NCBI GenBank assembly: GCA_002179805.1
Contig: NAVB01000664.1
Coordinates: 1-23,037, forward strand
Source of the DNA: Acanthamoeba lenticulata
Lineage: Eukaryota > Discosea > Longamoebia > Acanthamoebidae
DNA: 23,037 nucleotides
Reading direction: 5' to 3'
Position numbers and translations under genes: made by a program
Shown: in pieces, positions 1 through 10,157 of the stretch
Layout of the letters: each line of letters starts with the position of its first letter
How positions within the stretch are numbered: position 1 is the stretch's first letter
Notes under the pieces: model-generated
What the model saw: only the letters and a program-made list of their open reading frames with translations
Told to the model about the DNA's origin: nothing
The model's database searches: none

Positions 1-39
1 AAGATAATAATTATTATTTTTAAAAAAAATTAAAAGTAC

Positions 40-1586
40 CCTTGGCCAAGCTTGGCCGAAAACTCAAACTGAGAGACGAGGTCTTCGCCCGTCCACTCGT
101 AGTGAAAGTCGATGTGCATCATGTGTCGGATGTTGGAAGGCGACGAGACGATGATGGTGCCCCCGCCGTCGGGGTCGACGTCCGATGCCTGGGTGGTCTT
201 GGTCGTGCGCCTGCGCCGGATGCGGTAGGTGGCCGGGCCCACGTCCTCGTTGGCGCCCACCATGATCTTTTGGAGGGCCGCATACCAGGGCCAACCCGGC
301 TGCCCCTGTGGGCTCGAGGGCGTCGACTCCTCCTCGGTCTCGTCGTCATCTTCATCGCCGCGCTTCTTGTCCGGCTGGCCTTCGAAGAAGCTGCGGCAGC
401 TGATGCTCCGCGTCCGCTTGCGCTGGAGCGTGGAGGGCTCGTCCCCAAGAACGCTGGCCGCGGCTGCCACCGCCTCAGCGGCCAGCGGCGCTTTTGGGGC
501 GATGGCGGTGGCGTTGGCCGGGGGATCGACGGTCCCACGCTTGCGCGGAGACGGAGGCACGATGAGTGGTGTGTTGGGCAGAGGCAGGTCAGCGCCGAAC
601 AGTTTCACCAGCTTCGTGTGCGAGCGTTCGGGCACTTCGCCGAGCAGCTTTGCGATCTTGGCCTTCTGTCGCTCGGGCAGGTCGTCGTAGTTGTAGGGCC
701 GCCGCACGTTGCGTGCCGAGATGCTACCCGACAGGACCTCGGGCGCCACAGTTTGCTGCGGTGCAGGCATGATGTAGGTGTTGGCTCGACCGCGGACGCC
801 CTCGCTGAGCTTGGCCTGCTGCTCGGCCGAGGCGGCCGCGTCATACCGCACACGAAGAGGCGAGACCGGGCTCCCTTGCGCAGGAGCTTTTCCCGCGACG
901 GTCGCATTGGCGTCGGCGCTGCTGTAGACTGTTGGGAGGTCCTTGAGTTTGAACTTGAGGCGGTCCTTCTTCTTTCCGCTCTTGGCGCTCTTGTCCTTGT
1001 GCTTCTTTTCCTTCTTTTCCTTCTTTTTCTTGGGCTTGTGGCCGCTCTCCCGCATGTCGTCCCAATCGCCCACGCTGTCCGGGGTGGAGCTGACCACAGA
1101 GTCCACGGTCTCGGTGAGAACCGCGTCGTTCTCGGTCGAGTCCTCCATGGAGTGGCCCCCCTGCTCGAGCTCGAACACGCCCACTTCCTCGTAGTCGTAG
1201 TCGTCGGGTCGCTCTTCATGTTCCTCCTGGCCCAGTAGAAGCCCAGCCGAATCGAAGCCATCGTTTATGACGGAGATGGGGTCGATCGCCACAATCTCAA
1301 AGTCATCTTCGCCCGCAGGGCCAAAGTCCTCAGACTGGTAAGCCAGCCGCGCCTGAGCAGAAATCTCCACCCACTTGGCCCCCTCGACCCCAATGTCCTC
1401 CTCGGTGTCGCGCTTGAGCGTGTAGTCCTTACTCCCCCGTAGGTAGAGATCGATGGGGAGTTGGCGTGTGATCGGCAGCGTACACGATGCGGAGAAGGAA
1501 CCCAGATCGGCGCTCAGTGCGTGGCGTGGGTCGGAGTAGCTTCGCCCGCGCGAGCGAGAACGCTCGCGCGGAGTCAACTCCTCCAT
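40..1586 (-). CDS. CRIB-motif STE20/PAK-like protein kinase, first exon (5' partial gene, kinase domain off the window)
   Basis: The exon encodes about 515 residues from an ATG at 1586. Most of it is low-complexity: an Arg/Ser-rich N-terminus, an acidic stretch (about residues 85-175), and a Lys-rich block near 185-215. The last 40 residues are different. VSSPSNIRHMMHIDF (480-494) fits the CRIB/PBD pattern (S-x-P...H-x-x-H-[IV]) that binds GTP-loaded Rac/Cdc42. It is followed by WTGED and, from about 507, FEFSAKLGQG, which reads as the first strand and start of the glycine loop of an STE20-type kinase. Read straight on, the frame meets TAA only two codons after the loop. A GTAC donor at 39 down to 36, followed by AT-rich DNA, suggests instead that an intron starts there and the kinase continues beyond base 1. 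Inferred role: Rho-GTPase-regulated kinase. The CRIB call is a motif match by eye; the alternative is a truncated non-kinase protein. Confidence 0.65.
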
Positions 1587-2581
1587 CGCAGCAGCAGGAG
1601 AGGGCGAGTGTTTCGCTTACGATGTGAGACGAGTCCAGTCGATGTTTTTCTAAGGTAACGTGTAAAATGAGGAACTCGCTGAGGCGAGGAGGAAGGGAGT
1701 GCAACAGTCAATCTCTGTGTTTAGCTCAGCCCCTCATCACCATGCACCAAATCTTTTTGAGTTGTTTTTCCCCACCAAACTTAGGTTGTTGCTGCCGGGA
1801 GATCGCAAAATTTCCTTTAAAGCAAGCTGCATCTCAAATTCAGCAAAGCCGGTTACCTTTGATGGAGTTCCTTGACATGTCGTTTTGGTGTGTCCTTGGT
1901 CGTTCTCAAGAGGGAACTGGCGCGCTGTTTAGAACAGACGAATGAGCAAAACAGAGGCCGTTTCACACTCTGATGATACGGCAGTTGGAGTTGGCGAAAG
2001 AGGGTCTCCAAAAAAAGAAGGAAGGTATATCGGACATCCGCTCGCTCCATCCAGCCACCCAACCCTTGGCATCACGGTGGCGGGAACGGTCATCAACGCC
2101 CTGCGCCAGGCCATGCCAGATCCCGAAGGTCGGCAGGCACTGTATGCGCAAGGGCAGCACTTCGCGCTCAGGAGCGAGGGACAGGAGTCATCATCCATAC
2201 CCAGTGGGCTCGTCTTGTTTAAGGGATACAAGACTGTAGACTGTATTCTATGGAATATGATCCTGAAGAGTACGGTCTACCTTCCTCTGCTTACAGCACT
2301 CATTATAAAGGGTACCACGCCCCCTGCACCACAGCTTATGGGTTCGGAAGTTAAAATAAATGTGAGAAAATGAGATGAAATAAATAGCAGACAAACGTTG
2401 TGCTGGGCCGCCAGGTCATCGACGCACCACACACCACTTTCGTTCAGCGGGCGAAAGTACGCTCCTGGTCGGCTGGCCAGCTCTTGTCGCCTTGTCTGCA
2501 GCACGGCAGAATTCAAAACCAGCCAACAATGAAAAGAAATAACAAAGAAAAGAAAGTTAAATTCCCATTTATTGTCTGCTC
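1587..2581. other. Intergenic region between divergent kinase and ALG10 genes
   Basis: This 995-base gap separates the start of the minus-strand kinase gene from the start of ALG10. It must hold both promoters, but I see no convincing TATA box or other site. It contains one weak plus-strand ORF (1942-2373, listed separately), followed by an AT-rich stretch with two AATAAA hexamers between about 2350 and 2390 that looks like a gene 3' end. Confidence 0.6.
1942..2373 (+). CDS. Hypothetical short ORF, doubtful
   Basis: An ATG-started frame of 143 codons, with no family I recognise. Its middle (about 2040-2200) is GC-rich and reads as ordinary protein (for example TVINALRQAMPDPEGRQALY), whereas both flanks are AT-richer. 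Two AATAAA hexamers lie at its end, as expected for a small transcript. Against it, an opposite-strand frame (1929-2231) is also open, the end of the protein looks like translated non-coding sequence, and the start has no supporting context. It could be a small gene, one exon of an unseen gene, or a relic. Function unknown. Confidence 0.2.
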   Translation: MSKTEAVSHSDDTAVGVGERGSPKKEGRYIGHPLAPSSHPTLGITVAGTVINALRQAMPDPEGRQALYAQGQHFALRSEGQESSSIPSGLVLFKGYKTVDCILWNMILKSTVYLPLLTALIIKGTTPPAPQLMGSEVKINVRK

Positions 2582-4697
2582 ATGTGGCCGGGCGCAGGTG
2601 GTGCTGCGCTCTTGCTGGGCGGCTACGCCATGCTCGCAGGTCTTGTGGACTCTAAATTGGGTTCCCAACCCTACATGGTATGCCGCTCCCCACAACTCAT
2701 GCTCGGTCCACCCTTGGGGTGGGGGCGGACCCTCACTGCTCGCTGGCTTGGGGCAACAGGACGAGCTCTTTCACGTGCCGCAAACGGAGCGCTACTGCCG
2801 ATGGGACTTCTGGACCTGGGACCCCATGATCACCACATTCCCTGGACTGTACGCGTCGTGCTTGCTTCATGACGCACGAACTGCTTCTTAACAATGTGCC
2901 GCTATCAGCTACGTCCTCTTTGACCTTGGCTTCGTGGTGGCTGACGGCGCTCGACACGCGCTGGGTCTGGGCCACGAGGTGTCGTCGTTCCTGTGCTCTG
3001 TGACCGCCATGCGCGGAATGAACCTGCTCTTCGGCTTCCTCAATCTCTTCCTCTTCTACCACTTGATCGCCGAGCTCTACCCTGGTCTCCTCTCGTCCCC
3101 ATCTCCCAAGCAGGCCCGGCGGCATTGGGTGCACCATGTGCTGATGACTCTTTTGCCCCACCTGTTCCCCGTCCAATTCTTCTTCTACTTCCTCTACTAC
3201 ACGGACGCGTGCTCCACCTTCTTCGTCTTTCTCTGCTATTATCTCGCCCTTCGCGATCGGCTCACCCTCAGCGGCCTGGTGCGCCACCACTTTCAATCCC
3301 TGTCGCACGCCGTGTAAGAGCTCTTCCTAACACGTGTCTCGTGCGTGGCGCCAACGACAGGCCGGGGTCGTGGCAGTTGCTTGTCGGCAGACCAACGTGG
3401 TGTGGGTCTGTCTTGCAGCGTTAACATTCACCCTACGACAATACCACAAGCGGGCCACGCCCAAAGACGACGGTGTGCTTGGTACGTCCGTCCGTGAAGT
3501 CTTCTTCACGTTGGCTTCTAGAGCGTTTGATCTGAGCTGGTCACGTCGGACAACAACAATAACAACCAGGCCTACTTCGCTTCATGACGCGCAACTTGAG
3601 CGATCTGGTGAGTCGCTTGTGGATCTTCATTGTGCTCACGGTCTCGTTCCTAGCTTTTGTGTACTGGAACAAAGGCATCGTCGTCGGTACGTTCATTGCC
3701 CACATGGATAACCTCTCGTGCAGTTTCTATCTTTGAGAAGAGGAAGACCCGCTCATCAAGGTCTTGTTCTATCATCTGGACCGACAGGCGACCGCACGCA
3801 GCACAGCCCGAGACTCCACGCCGTGCAGGTTTTCTACTTTGCGGCTTTCGCCACAGCCTGGCTCTGGCCTCGGCTTCTGCTGGGTGCTGTCCGGGCATTG
3901 CGCCGTGGCGGCTGGCCGATGGTCCGGCGACACGGCTTCCACTTGGCACTGGGCGCCGCGTTCGGTCTGCCGGTCGTGCTTTATGTGATCCACAACTACA
4001 CGTGCGTTCGCCCAGAGCCTCGTTCGAACGAGACGCCTTTGTGTTTACACATTTTCTCCACTCGGGACTTGCAGATATGCGCATCCGTACCTGCTGGCGG
4101 ACAACCGCCACTACCCGTTCTACTTTTGGAAAAACTACTTTCGACGAAACGAAAATCTCAAGTACGCCTACGCGCCCGTCTATTATGTAGCCGGCTTCGC
4201 TCTGTGGAAGCTCCTCGGTGCGTCGACGCCTCAGTTCGGCTATCTCGTGCCGTCCGTGAGCTCACATGAAGCCTGGTGAATGCCTGAACTCAGGTCACAA
4301 CGTATCGTCCCTGTGGCGCACGGCCTATGTTGCATGCACGATGATGGTGCTCGTGCCGGCCTCGCTGATCGAGTTCCGCTACTTCGTTGTGCCCTTTTTG
4401 TTCCTTCTCCTGCACACGATGCCGTCGACGACCTCGACGGGCGGCACTTGCCTGCAGCCACGGCACACGGCGGCGCGCGCGGCGGCTGACGCCAAGGTGC
4501 GCGGGGAGAAGGACAGGAGCAAGAAGTCGCGTGTGCCGCACAGCGACGGCTCGCCCCAGCGCCAGTGCGCGGAGACTATGGCCTGCCTGGCGACCGAGTG
4601 TCTCGCCTTCCTCGCCGTAAACGCGGCCACGCTCTATCTGTTCCTCTTCCGGCCGTTCATGTGGCCCTCGGGCGAGGTCGCCCGCCTCATGTGGTGA
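2582..4697 (+). CDS. ALG10: ALG10: dolichyl-P-Glc alpha-1,2-glucosyltransferase of N-glycan precursor assembly
   Basis: ALG10 (GT59, DIE2/ALG10 family) adds the third and last glucose, from dolichyl-phosphate-glucose, to the lipid-linked Glc2Man9GlcNAc2 oligosaccharide in the ER lumen, which lets oligosaccharyltransferase use it. Eight exons join in frame: 2582-2677, 2760-2848, 2909-3278, 3361-3481, 3570-3686, 3788-4001, 4075-4217 and 4294-4697, giving about 517 residues, close to the family norm. Family landmarks appear in order: [11 protein letters not shown] in the first luminal loop, [66 protein letters not shown], and a C-terminal helix ending [16 protein letters not shown]. Many hydrophobic segments agree with a polytopic ER membrane protein. 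A charged, low-complexity insert sits in the last loop (about 4430-4550). The start is the first ATG in frame; the short N-terminus leaves the exact start uncertain. Confidence 0.93.
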
Positions 4698-5132
4698 TCA
4701 GCTCCACAACATGTTTGCTGTACAAATACCGTTGGGCAAGGCCGCGCGGCTTTACCGTGTGGCAGTTCGCGAAGGCAGGACGAGGAACGACAGGAGGGGA
4801 TCGGGGCCTCGATGCCTATCTGCACGTGCCAGGTCAAGGGCCCAGACGGCCCGGCAGCCAACTGACAAATAATTGATTGCGACCAACCAGAAATTTGGGC
4901 CAGAATTCTATTTCTTGAGTATTTCTTAGTTTTCTTGGACGGCGACCGACATAAACCCCTTCATGCGTCGTTTAATACACAGCCGGCCACGCTTGTTCAG
5001 TAGTCCACTTTCTGCCGCCCAGCTCACCACAACGCCACACGGTACAAGTCCGCTCTTCTCCCTCTTGGTTGAGAGACCTCTTCTGATCCACCTTTGGCTT
5101 TAAAAACAGGCATCACCAGACGAACCCTAAAG
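4698..5132. other. Intergenic region, ALG10 to GGCT-like gene
   Basis: No gene is visible in these 435 bases. The first part should be the ALG10 3' UTR (an AATAAT lies near 4868) and the later part the GGCT-like promoter and leader. The sequence is pyrimidine-rich around 4910-4940 and 5030-5090. I see no repeat, RNA gene or clear promoter motif. Confidence 0.5.
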
Positions 5133-6030
5133 ATGAACAACAACAACAACGTTTGCCCAATCTCTTCGGCTGTTTACGACGCCAGCGGCCACCGCGTATT
5201 TGTGTACGGCTCGCTCCGGCCAGACATCAACGCCAGCATTCATGAGCGATTCATGGGCAAGTGCGTCCCCATCGGGCCGGCCTATTTCCAAGGTACATGC
5301 TTCAAACCCATCATCTCTTTCTCCTCGGAGCCCTTCTTCTTCTCTGTCGACAGTTGAACACAACTCCTTCCCATCATCGTCGTTTATTACATCTATTTAG
5401 ACGGCCTAGCCGCCTCCCTCACGTGAGCGATCGCCGAGCTCTGCTTTGCTTTGCCTTGCGTGCTCTCCGCCCGAGGCCTCACCGTGCCACTCCATGCCAT
5501 TCATTCGTGGGTCCCAGGGCGCATGTACATCGTTGACAAGCGCACGGAGGAGGAGAAGGCACTGGGCCTCAAGGAGACGACCGACGTCGTGCGACCCTCA
5601 GATGTGAGGAAGTACCCTGCCGTGGTGCCCTCTGAGGACTCTGCCGAGCAGGTAGTAGGTTTATTGCTCGTGCGCACTTGCTCGCCTCCGTGCACGACCA
5701 CTAACAGCGCCGTTAATCGATGTCCAGGTGCATGGCTTGCTCTTCCATGTGCCGGAGGAGCACAAGGAGGAGGTGCTCCAAGCATTGGACGAGTACGAGG
5801 ACGTGGTGGGCGTGCCCGAGGGCTTGGCCGAGTACCGCCGCGACCGCGTCAAGGTGCGCTTGAGCCCGGGCCACGTCCATGAGCACGTCGAGGTGGAGAC
5901 CTGGATGTACGTCTGGGCACGCGAGGTCCACACGCTCGCGCGGGTCCACGACGGCGACTACCGCACGGTTTACGTGTGCCGACCCGACACTGAGGAGGCT
6001 GCCCTCGAGGTCTCGCTTGCTCCCGCGTGA
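5133..6030 (+). CDS. Gamma-glutamylcyclotransferase-like (AIG2/GGCT superfamily) protein
   Basis: Three exons (5133-5292, 5518-5651, 5728-6030) join in frame to about 198 residues, a normal size for this family. The signature substrate-binding loop VFVYGSLRPD lies at residues 22-31. A GRMYIVD strand and a KYPAVV segment follow, where family members have the G-x-L-Y and YPA motifs. VHGLLFHVP then leads to LDEYED (118-123), whose second Glu (122) sits where the catalytic acid of human GGCT lies. The C-terminus (VETWMYVWA) matches the closing strand. Family members release 5-oxoproline from gamma-glutamyl amino acids or peptides or from gamma-glutamylamines. The exact substrate cannot be told here, and plant AIG2-type members have poorly known roles. 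The start is the first in-frame ATG and begins with a run of five Asn. The product is likely cytosolic, with no signal peptide. Confidence 0.85.
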
Positions 6031-6286
6031 CTGCTGGCGCGTGACTGCTTCTCTTTTCTTTTTTGTTTCATTTCGGTTTCGAAAAAGATATCTTTGTTTC
6101 GAAATGTTTTGATTTTCGCTTCCTTGGTGCGGTTTGCGGAGCCAGAATCCATCTTGAACCCTTCCCAAACCGCCGTCTAGTCGATTCGGCTTGGCGCCTC
6201 TCCGCCATTGGATCCAAACACAGTGGGCAAACTGGAAGTTTGAAGTTGTAGTTGAAGGTCGAGACAGGTGGGTCCGCGGCAACAAA

Positions 6287-9200
6287 ATGTATCGCAAGCG
6301 GAAGCGATCAGTACCCATGGAGGATGTGAAGGTGAAGGGGGACCGACTCCCGAGAGGACCGCCAAGGGATCGCCGAGATTACATGATGATGATGGAAGGC
6401 GGCGGCGTCAATGGCGGAGGAAACGGCTATGGCGAGCCTCCATCCGCTTATGCGCCGGCCCCAGCTTCACCACCACCGCCACCCATCGACCAAAATTGCA
6501 TTTTCCATCAAGTGGCCGCCTCGCCAACCGAAGTCCAGCTGTCACAGGAGCACGCAACACAAGCGACAAAGCGCGTTTTGCTTCATCAGGCTCTGTTAGC
6601 CAGCGACGCCGCACATCATGGACCGCAGGCGGCGACGGAGCGCGAACGGATCGACAAGAGGATCGACGAAGAGATGGAACTGAGCCGGAGGGTCCAAGGG
6701 TTGCGGGCGAGTGAAGTCTATGCTACCTTCCTGCCGACACATCAAGCGCAGGCCCTCTTGTTGCCCCATCTCGAGATGTTGTGGCCTGGCGGATGCCTGC
6801 TGCAGGCCAGGACGCGATCCAACACAGCAGTTGATGGAAATGGAGGAGGGGATAATGGCAATATGGCGATAACGACCAGCAGCACCACTGGCAGCAACTC
6901 CCAGGACAATTGGCTCACCCTCTCGTCTGGCCTCACCAATCCCGACATGCCAACACGCTTTCGCCTTGAGCGATTCCGCCTACGGCGCGGCAAGGAAGAT
7001 CGATTGGTCTCGGAGGGGGGTGGTGATCTCGACAAAATGGCAGGCGAAATCTTCAGCTCCAATGGAGTCACTGTCTTCGCTTGCGACAGGCCCTCGCATT
7101 CGTACGCCGTGTCGCTGCGACCGCGTCAGGAGCTCGATTCGCATTGGGCCGGCTACGGCTACGAGATTGGCATCCTCACACGCGGCAAGCAGGCCTGGAC
7201 CGCTCACAGCCTGGCCTTCATGGTACACACACGTCAGCAGCAGTAGCAGCACATCAGCTTTGTTCCAACTCGCCAACAGCTGACCATAGTCACACGTGCG
7301 CAGGTGTCAAAGGCTATCATGGACGATTACAACTTGCGCGGCGTGATCGACCAGTTCGGGGCGGCCACCTTTGAGCGCATGCCCGTGCAGCCCGATCGCA
7401 CTGCTCACTTCCTCATCGCCAGGTATTGTATCCTTGTTGGCCAGGCCTGGCCTATGTTGCTGACCTCCTGCGTACAGGGCACCAGCTGAGCTTTACGCGA
7501 AGGAGGCCAACCTGCCCAACGGGTCGATGCAGCTGTTCCTGATGACAGTCATCACCGACGAGGAGCTGCAGTTTGGGATGCACAACCGCGCCCTCGATCT
7601 CTACCACCGGCTGCGACATGTCGGCAAGGCCTTTGTCAGCGACCTTGATCGACCATCGGTACGCGATCATCCTGTCGCCTTGTTGGGTCGACTTTGCTGG
7701 CTCACATGTGCGCGTATGCAGATCGACCTGCAGCGAGAGAGCGACAGGATCGCAGACGAGGCGGCGGCTAACGGCGATGTGGCCACCCTGGCCGATCTGC
7801 TCACAGGGGGCTACCGGGTCTTCCCTGGCAACCCGATCCTGTGCATCGCCGTCAAGAAGGGCCGCGATGACCGCTCGGCGGCCAACGTCCTTCGATTCTT
7901 CCTCGACAAGCGATGGAAGGATGGCACCAGCACCAGCACGAGCGGCAGCGATCGGGAGGCTGCGACCAACGGCCAAGCAGAGCCGCGGCCGGATGGAGGC
8001 ACGGACGATGAGCGAGAACGACGAGAACGGAAGGAGAATGGCGGAGGTGGTGGGGCTGGTGGCGTGGAGCTCGACGAGGAGTTGATGCGGAGCCTGGCGC
8101 AGGTGCGGGACGAGGACAACTACACGGCGCTGCACTGGGCCGCGCGAAACAATTTTGCAGAATGCGCGCAGCTGCTTGTGGAAAAGGGCGGCGTCGACCT
8201 CGAGCTCCGCGGCACGCGCACCGCCGTCACCGCCCTCCACCTCGCCGCCAATTTTGGGTACGGCTAGCCCATCCGTCCATTTCCGGCCCCGTTGGCTCAC
8301 GACACGTACGCACACGCAGGTCGCTGGAGACGCTCAAGCTGTTAATATCAAAGGGGGCCAATCTGAACAGTGACGCGTTGCCTGATAGGCAAGGTAACGA
8401 CGATTGCGCTCGTGTGTGTGTGTGTGTGAAGGCAGTTTTGTTGATGTCGTGGTGTGGCCAGGCGAGGTGACTCCGTTGATGCTGGCGCTCGACTCAGAGG
8501 ACGAGCGTTCATACAAGGCCTGCAAGCTGCTGATTCAGGCCGGCGTCAACGTCAACAGCCAGGACTGGGCCGGGTCCACCGGTACGGCCTCCCGCCCAGT
8601 GGTTTATTATTGTTATTCTTTAATTCGCTGACGCGTTCCTGCCGCTTCAGTGCTGCACAAGATGTCGCGGGTGGTGCCGAGGTATCTGGTGCGGGCCATC
8701 GAATTTCCGGGCAAGGAGAAGGGCCGCGACGTGTCCTACTTCATTCGGGACGGCGAGTTTGGGAAGCGCGTGGAGAACCGCGTGGACGAGCGATACCTCC
8801 ACGACTACCCCGAAGCCGAAGAGGCACGCCTTCCTCTTTATCCTCGTCCTTGTCTTCGTCGCTGTCCTATTGGATCCTTCTCACAAGGCCTTCTGTCGCC
8901 ACAACGACAGGAGCTGTTTGCGAAATACTTTGGAGCGTTTTGTCCGACGCACAAGGTCTATCTGGGGATGCTGGCCAAGCTCGGGCTGCTCATGCGTAGC
9001 GGGGCCGACGCCGGGCTGCGCAACAATGCCGGCATGCTGGCCCTTCACAATTTTGCGGGTGAGGGCGGACTGCGCGAGGTTCGAGCCGTGCTCGACTTCA
9101 ACGCCGCCGCCTCTTCCACTGCTGGCGAGGAGCGCGAGGCCAACTGGAAGAAGATCATCAATGCGCGGGACAACGCGGGCCGCACGCCGCTGTGGCTGGC

Positions 9201-9519
9201 CTGCGCCCACGAGAAGGGCCCCGAGCTCGCAGTGAAGGTGGCCCACTGGCTGCTGAGCCGCGGTGCCGACGCTGCGCTGGGCGACGACTGTGGCGTGACG
9301 CCGCTCCACGTCGCAGCCGTCTTTGGCAACCTGCCGCTGGCCGGCCTGCTGGTCAAGCACGGCGCCTCGCCCCAGGCGCCCACCGTGCGCGGTGGCGGGC
9401 AGGTCCTGTGCGGGACCACGGAGCACGTCTTCCCGGTGGGCGTCTCGCCGCTCCACGTCGCCAAGAAGGAGGGCCACTTCCACCTCCTCAACTTTTTCCA
9501 CGAGGTCCTCGGACCATGA
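6287..9519 (+). CDS. Ankyrin-repeat protein with unrecognised N-terminal half
   Basis: Seven exons join in phase: 6287-7222, 7304-7422, 7478-7658, 7722-8257, 8320-8393, 8462-8581 and 8651-9519. The product has 944 residues, or 915 if the internal GC-AG intron 8824-8910 is removed. The first 110 residues are basic then Pro-rich (a PPPPP run). Residues about 250-410 look folded (VTVFACDRPSHSYAVSL, then GYGYEIGILTRGKQAW) but match nothing I know. From about 420 ankyrin repeats follow: a degenerate one (ANGDVATLADLL), then YTALHWAARNNFAECAQLLV, VTALHLAANFGSLETLKLLI, VTPLMLALDSE, and after a linker RTPLWLACAHE, VTPLHVAAVFGNLPLAGLLV and VSPLHVAKKEGHF. A Gly/charged insert (about 475-535) interrupts the array. 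Ankyrin arrays bind proteins; no enzymatic domain is seen. Inferred role: scaffold or adaptor, partner unknown. Confidence 0.85.
8394..8461 (+). repeat. (GT)n microsatellite within an intron of the ankyrin gene
   Basis: The 68-base intron between the fifth and sixth exons of the ankyrin gene holds an uninterrupted GT run of about 17 bases (8412-8428). The donor is GTAACG and the acceptor GGCCAG. The repeat is likely length-polymorphic and takes up a good part of the intron. Confidence 0.8.
8824..8910 (+). other. Probable GC-AG intron, length divisible by three (spliced or retained)
   Basis: Within the last exon of the ankyrin gene, a segment of 87 bases starts GCACGC after GAAGAG and ends ACGACAG before GAGCTGTTT. 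The inside is rich in C and T, like the other introns here, and its translation (Pro/Arg/Leu-rich) is unlike the flanking protein. It contains no stop and keeps frame, so a gene finder would read through it. The donor differs from the local GTACGC type only by T to C at position 2. Confidence 0.6.
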
Positions 9520-10157
9520 AGACGATCACTGTTTGTCGTCGTTCTATGATGACCCGCAAAGGAAGAGGATCGATCCACGGTATGGTCGCGCCAGGAGGAG
9601 GAAACCCGGACAACGTGACAATAAGAGTACTTGGGCCCAAGCACGCTCTCCCCTCACTAGTACTACTTGCCAACAACCCAACGACAGACAATAATTGCAT
9701 TCATTTGTACCAAACAAACAAACAAAGACGCAACCAGCGACCTGACTACTGCATGAAGCCATGTGGCGGCGGGACTAAAAATGGGGGGAGTTCGTTATTT
9801 GGGGTTGTTGTGCGGTTCAGGCAGAGTTCAAGGTCTCAAGGCGTATCCAGGGCGGGCGTCGGACGACGAAAAGACTCCGGCGGGTCTCTCCGGGCTGGTC
9901 CGCGGAGGAGAAGCGTTTTGGCGGGCAAGCGCACACGATTCACGTGGTCGCATGCCGGCTTGAGGAAAACGAAAGCGAAGCCAGGCCAAAAAAACGAAAA
10001 CGAAAAAAGAGAGCAGGAGGGGTCTTGGATTTAATCGAAGGAGAAGAGGAAGAGGAGGGAGAGGACGAGCCTGCGCAACGTGCACACACAAAAACGGAAG
10101 CAGAGCTAGAGGACCCAGCAGAGCGCGGCAGGCAGGCAGCCAACCGCCGTCGGTAGG
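9520..10157. other. Intergenic region, ankyrin gene to DEP-kinase gene
   Basis: No gene is supported in this 638-base gap; the open frames in it are shadows. The first half is probably 3' UTR of the ankyrin gene and includes a (CAAA)n tract at 9711-9726. The second half is purine-rich on the plus strand (about 9960-10060) and would be the promoter or leader of the kinase gene. It contains a CACGTG E-box-like hexamer near 9942. Confidence 0.5.

Noticed and set aside
42..1238. 398-codon plus-strand ORF opposite the CRIB-kinase exon
   Set aside because: It is hydrophobic/Arg/Val-rich with no domain and mirrors the GC-rich codon pattern of the minus-strand exon, whose C-terminus has recognisable CRIB and glycine-loop motifs.
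7452..8315. 287-codon minus-strand ORF
   Set aside because: It lies opposite ankyrin-gene exons and introns whose plus-strand frames join in phase and give ankyrin repeats; the minus frame shows no family features.
9192..10034. 280-codon plus-strand ORF
   Set aside because: It overlaps the ankyrin gene end in another frame, is Arg/Gly/Pro-rich from frame-shifted GC codons, and runs on into intergenic DNA.
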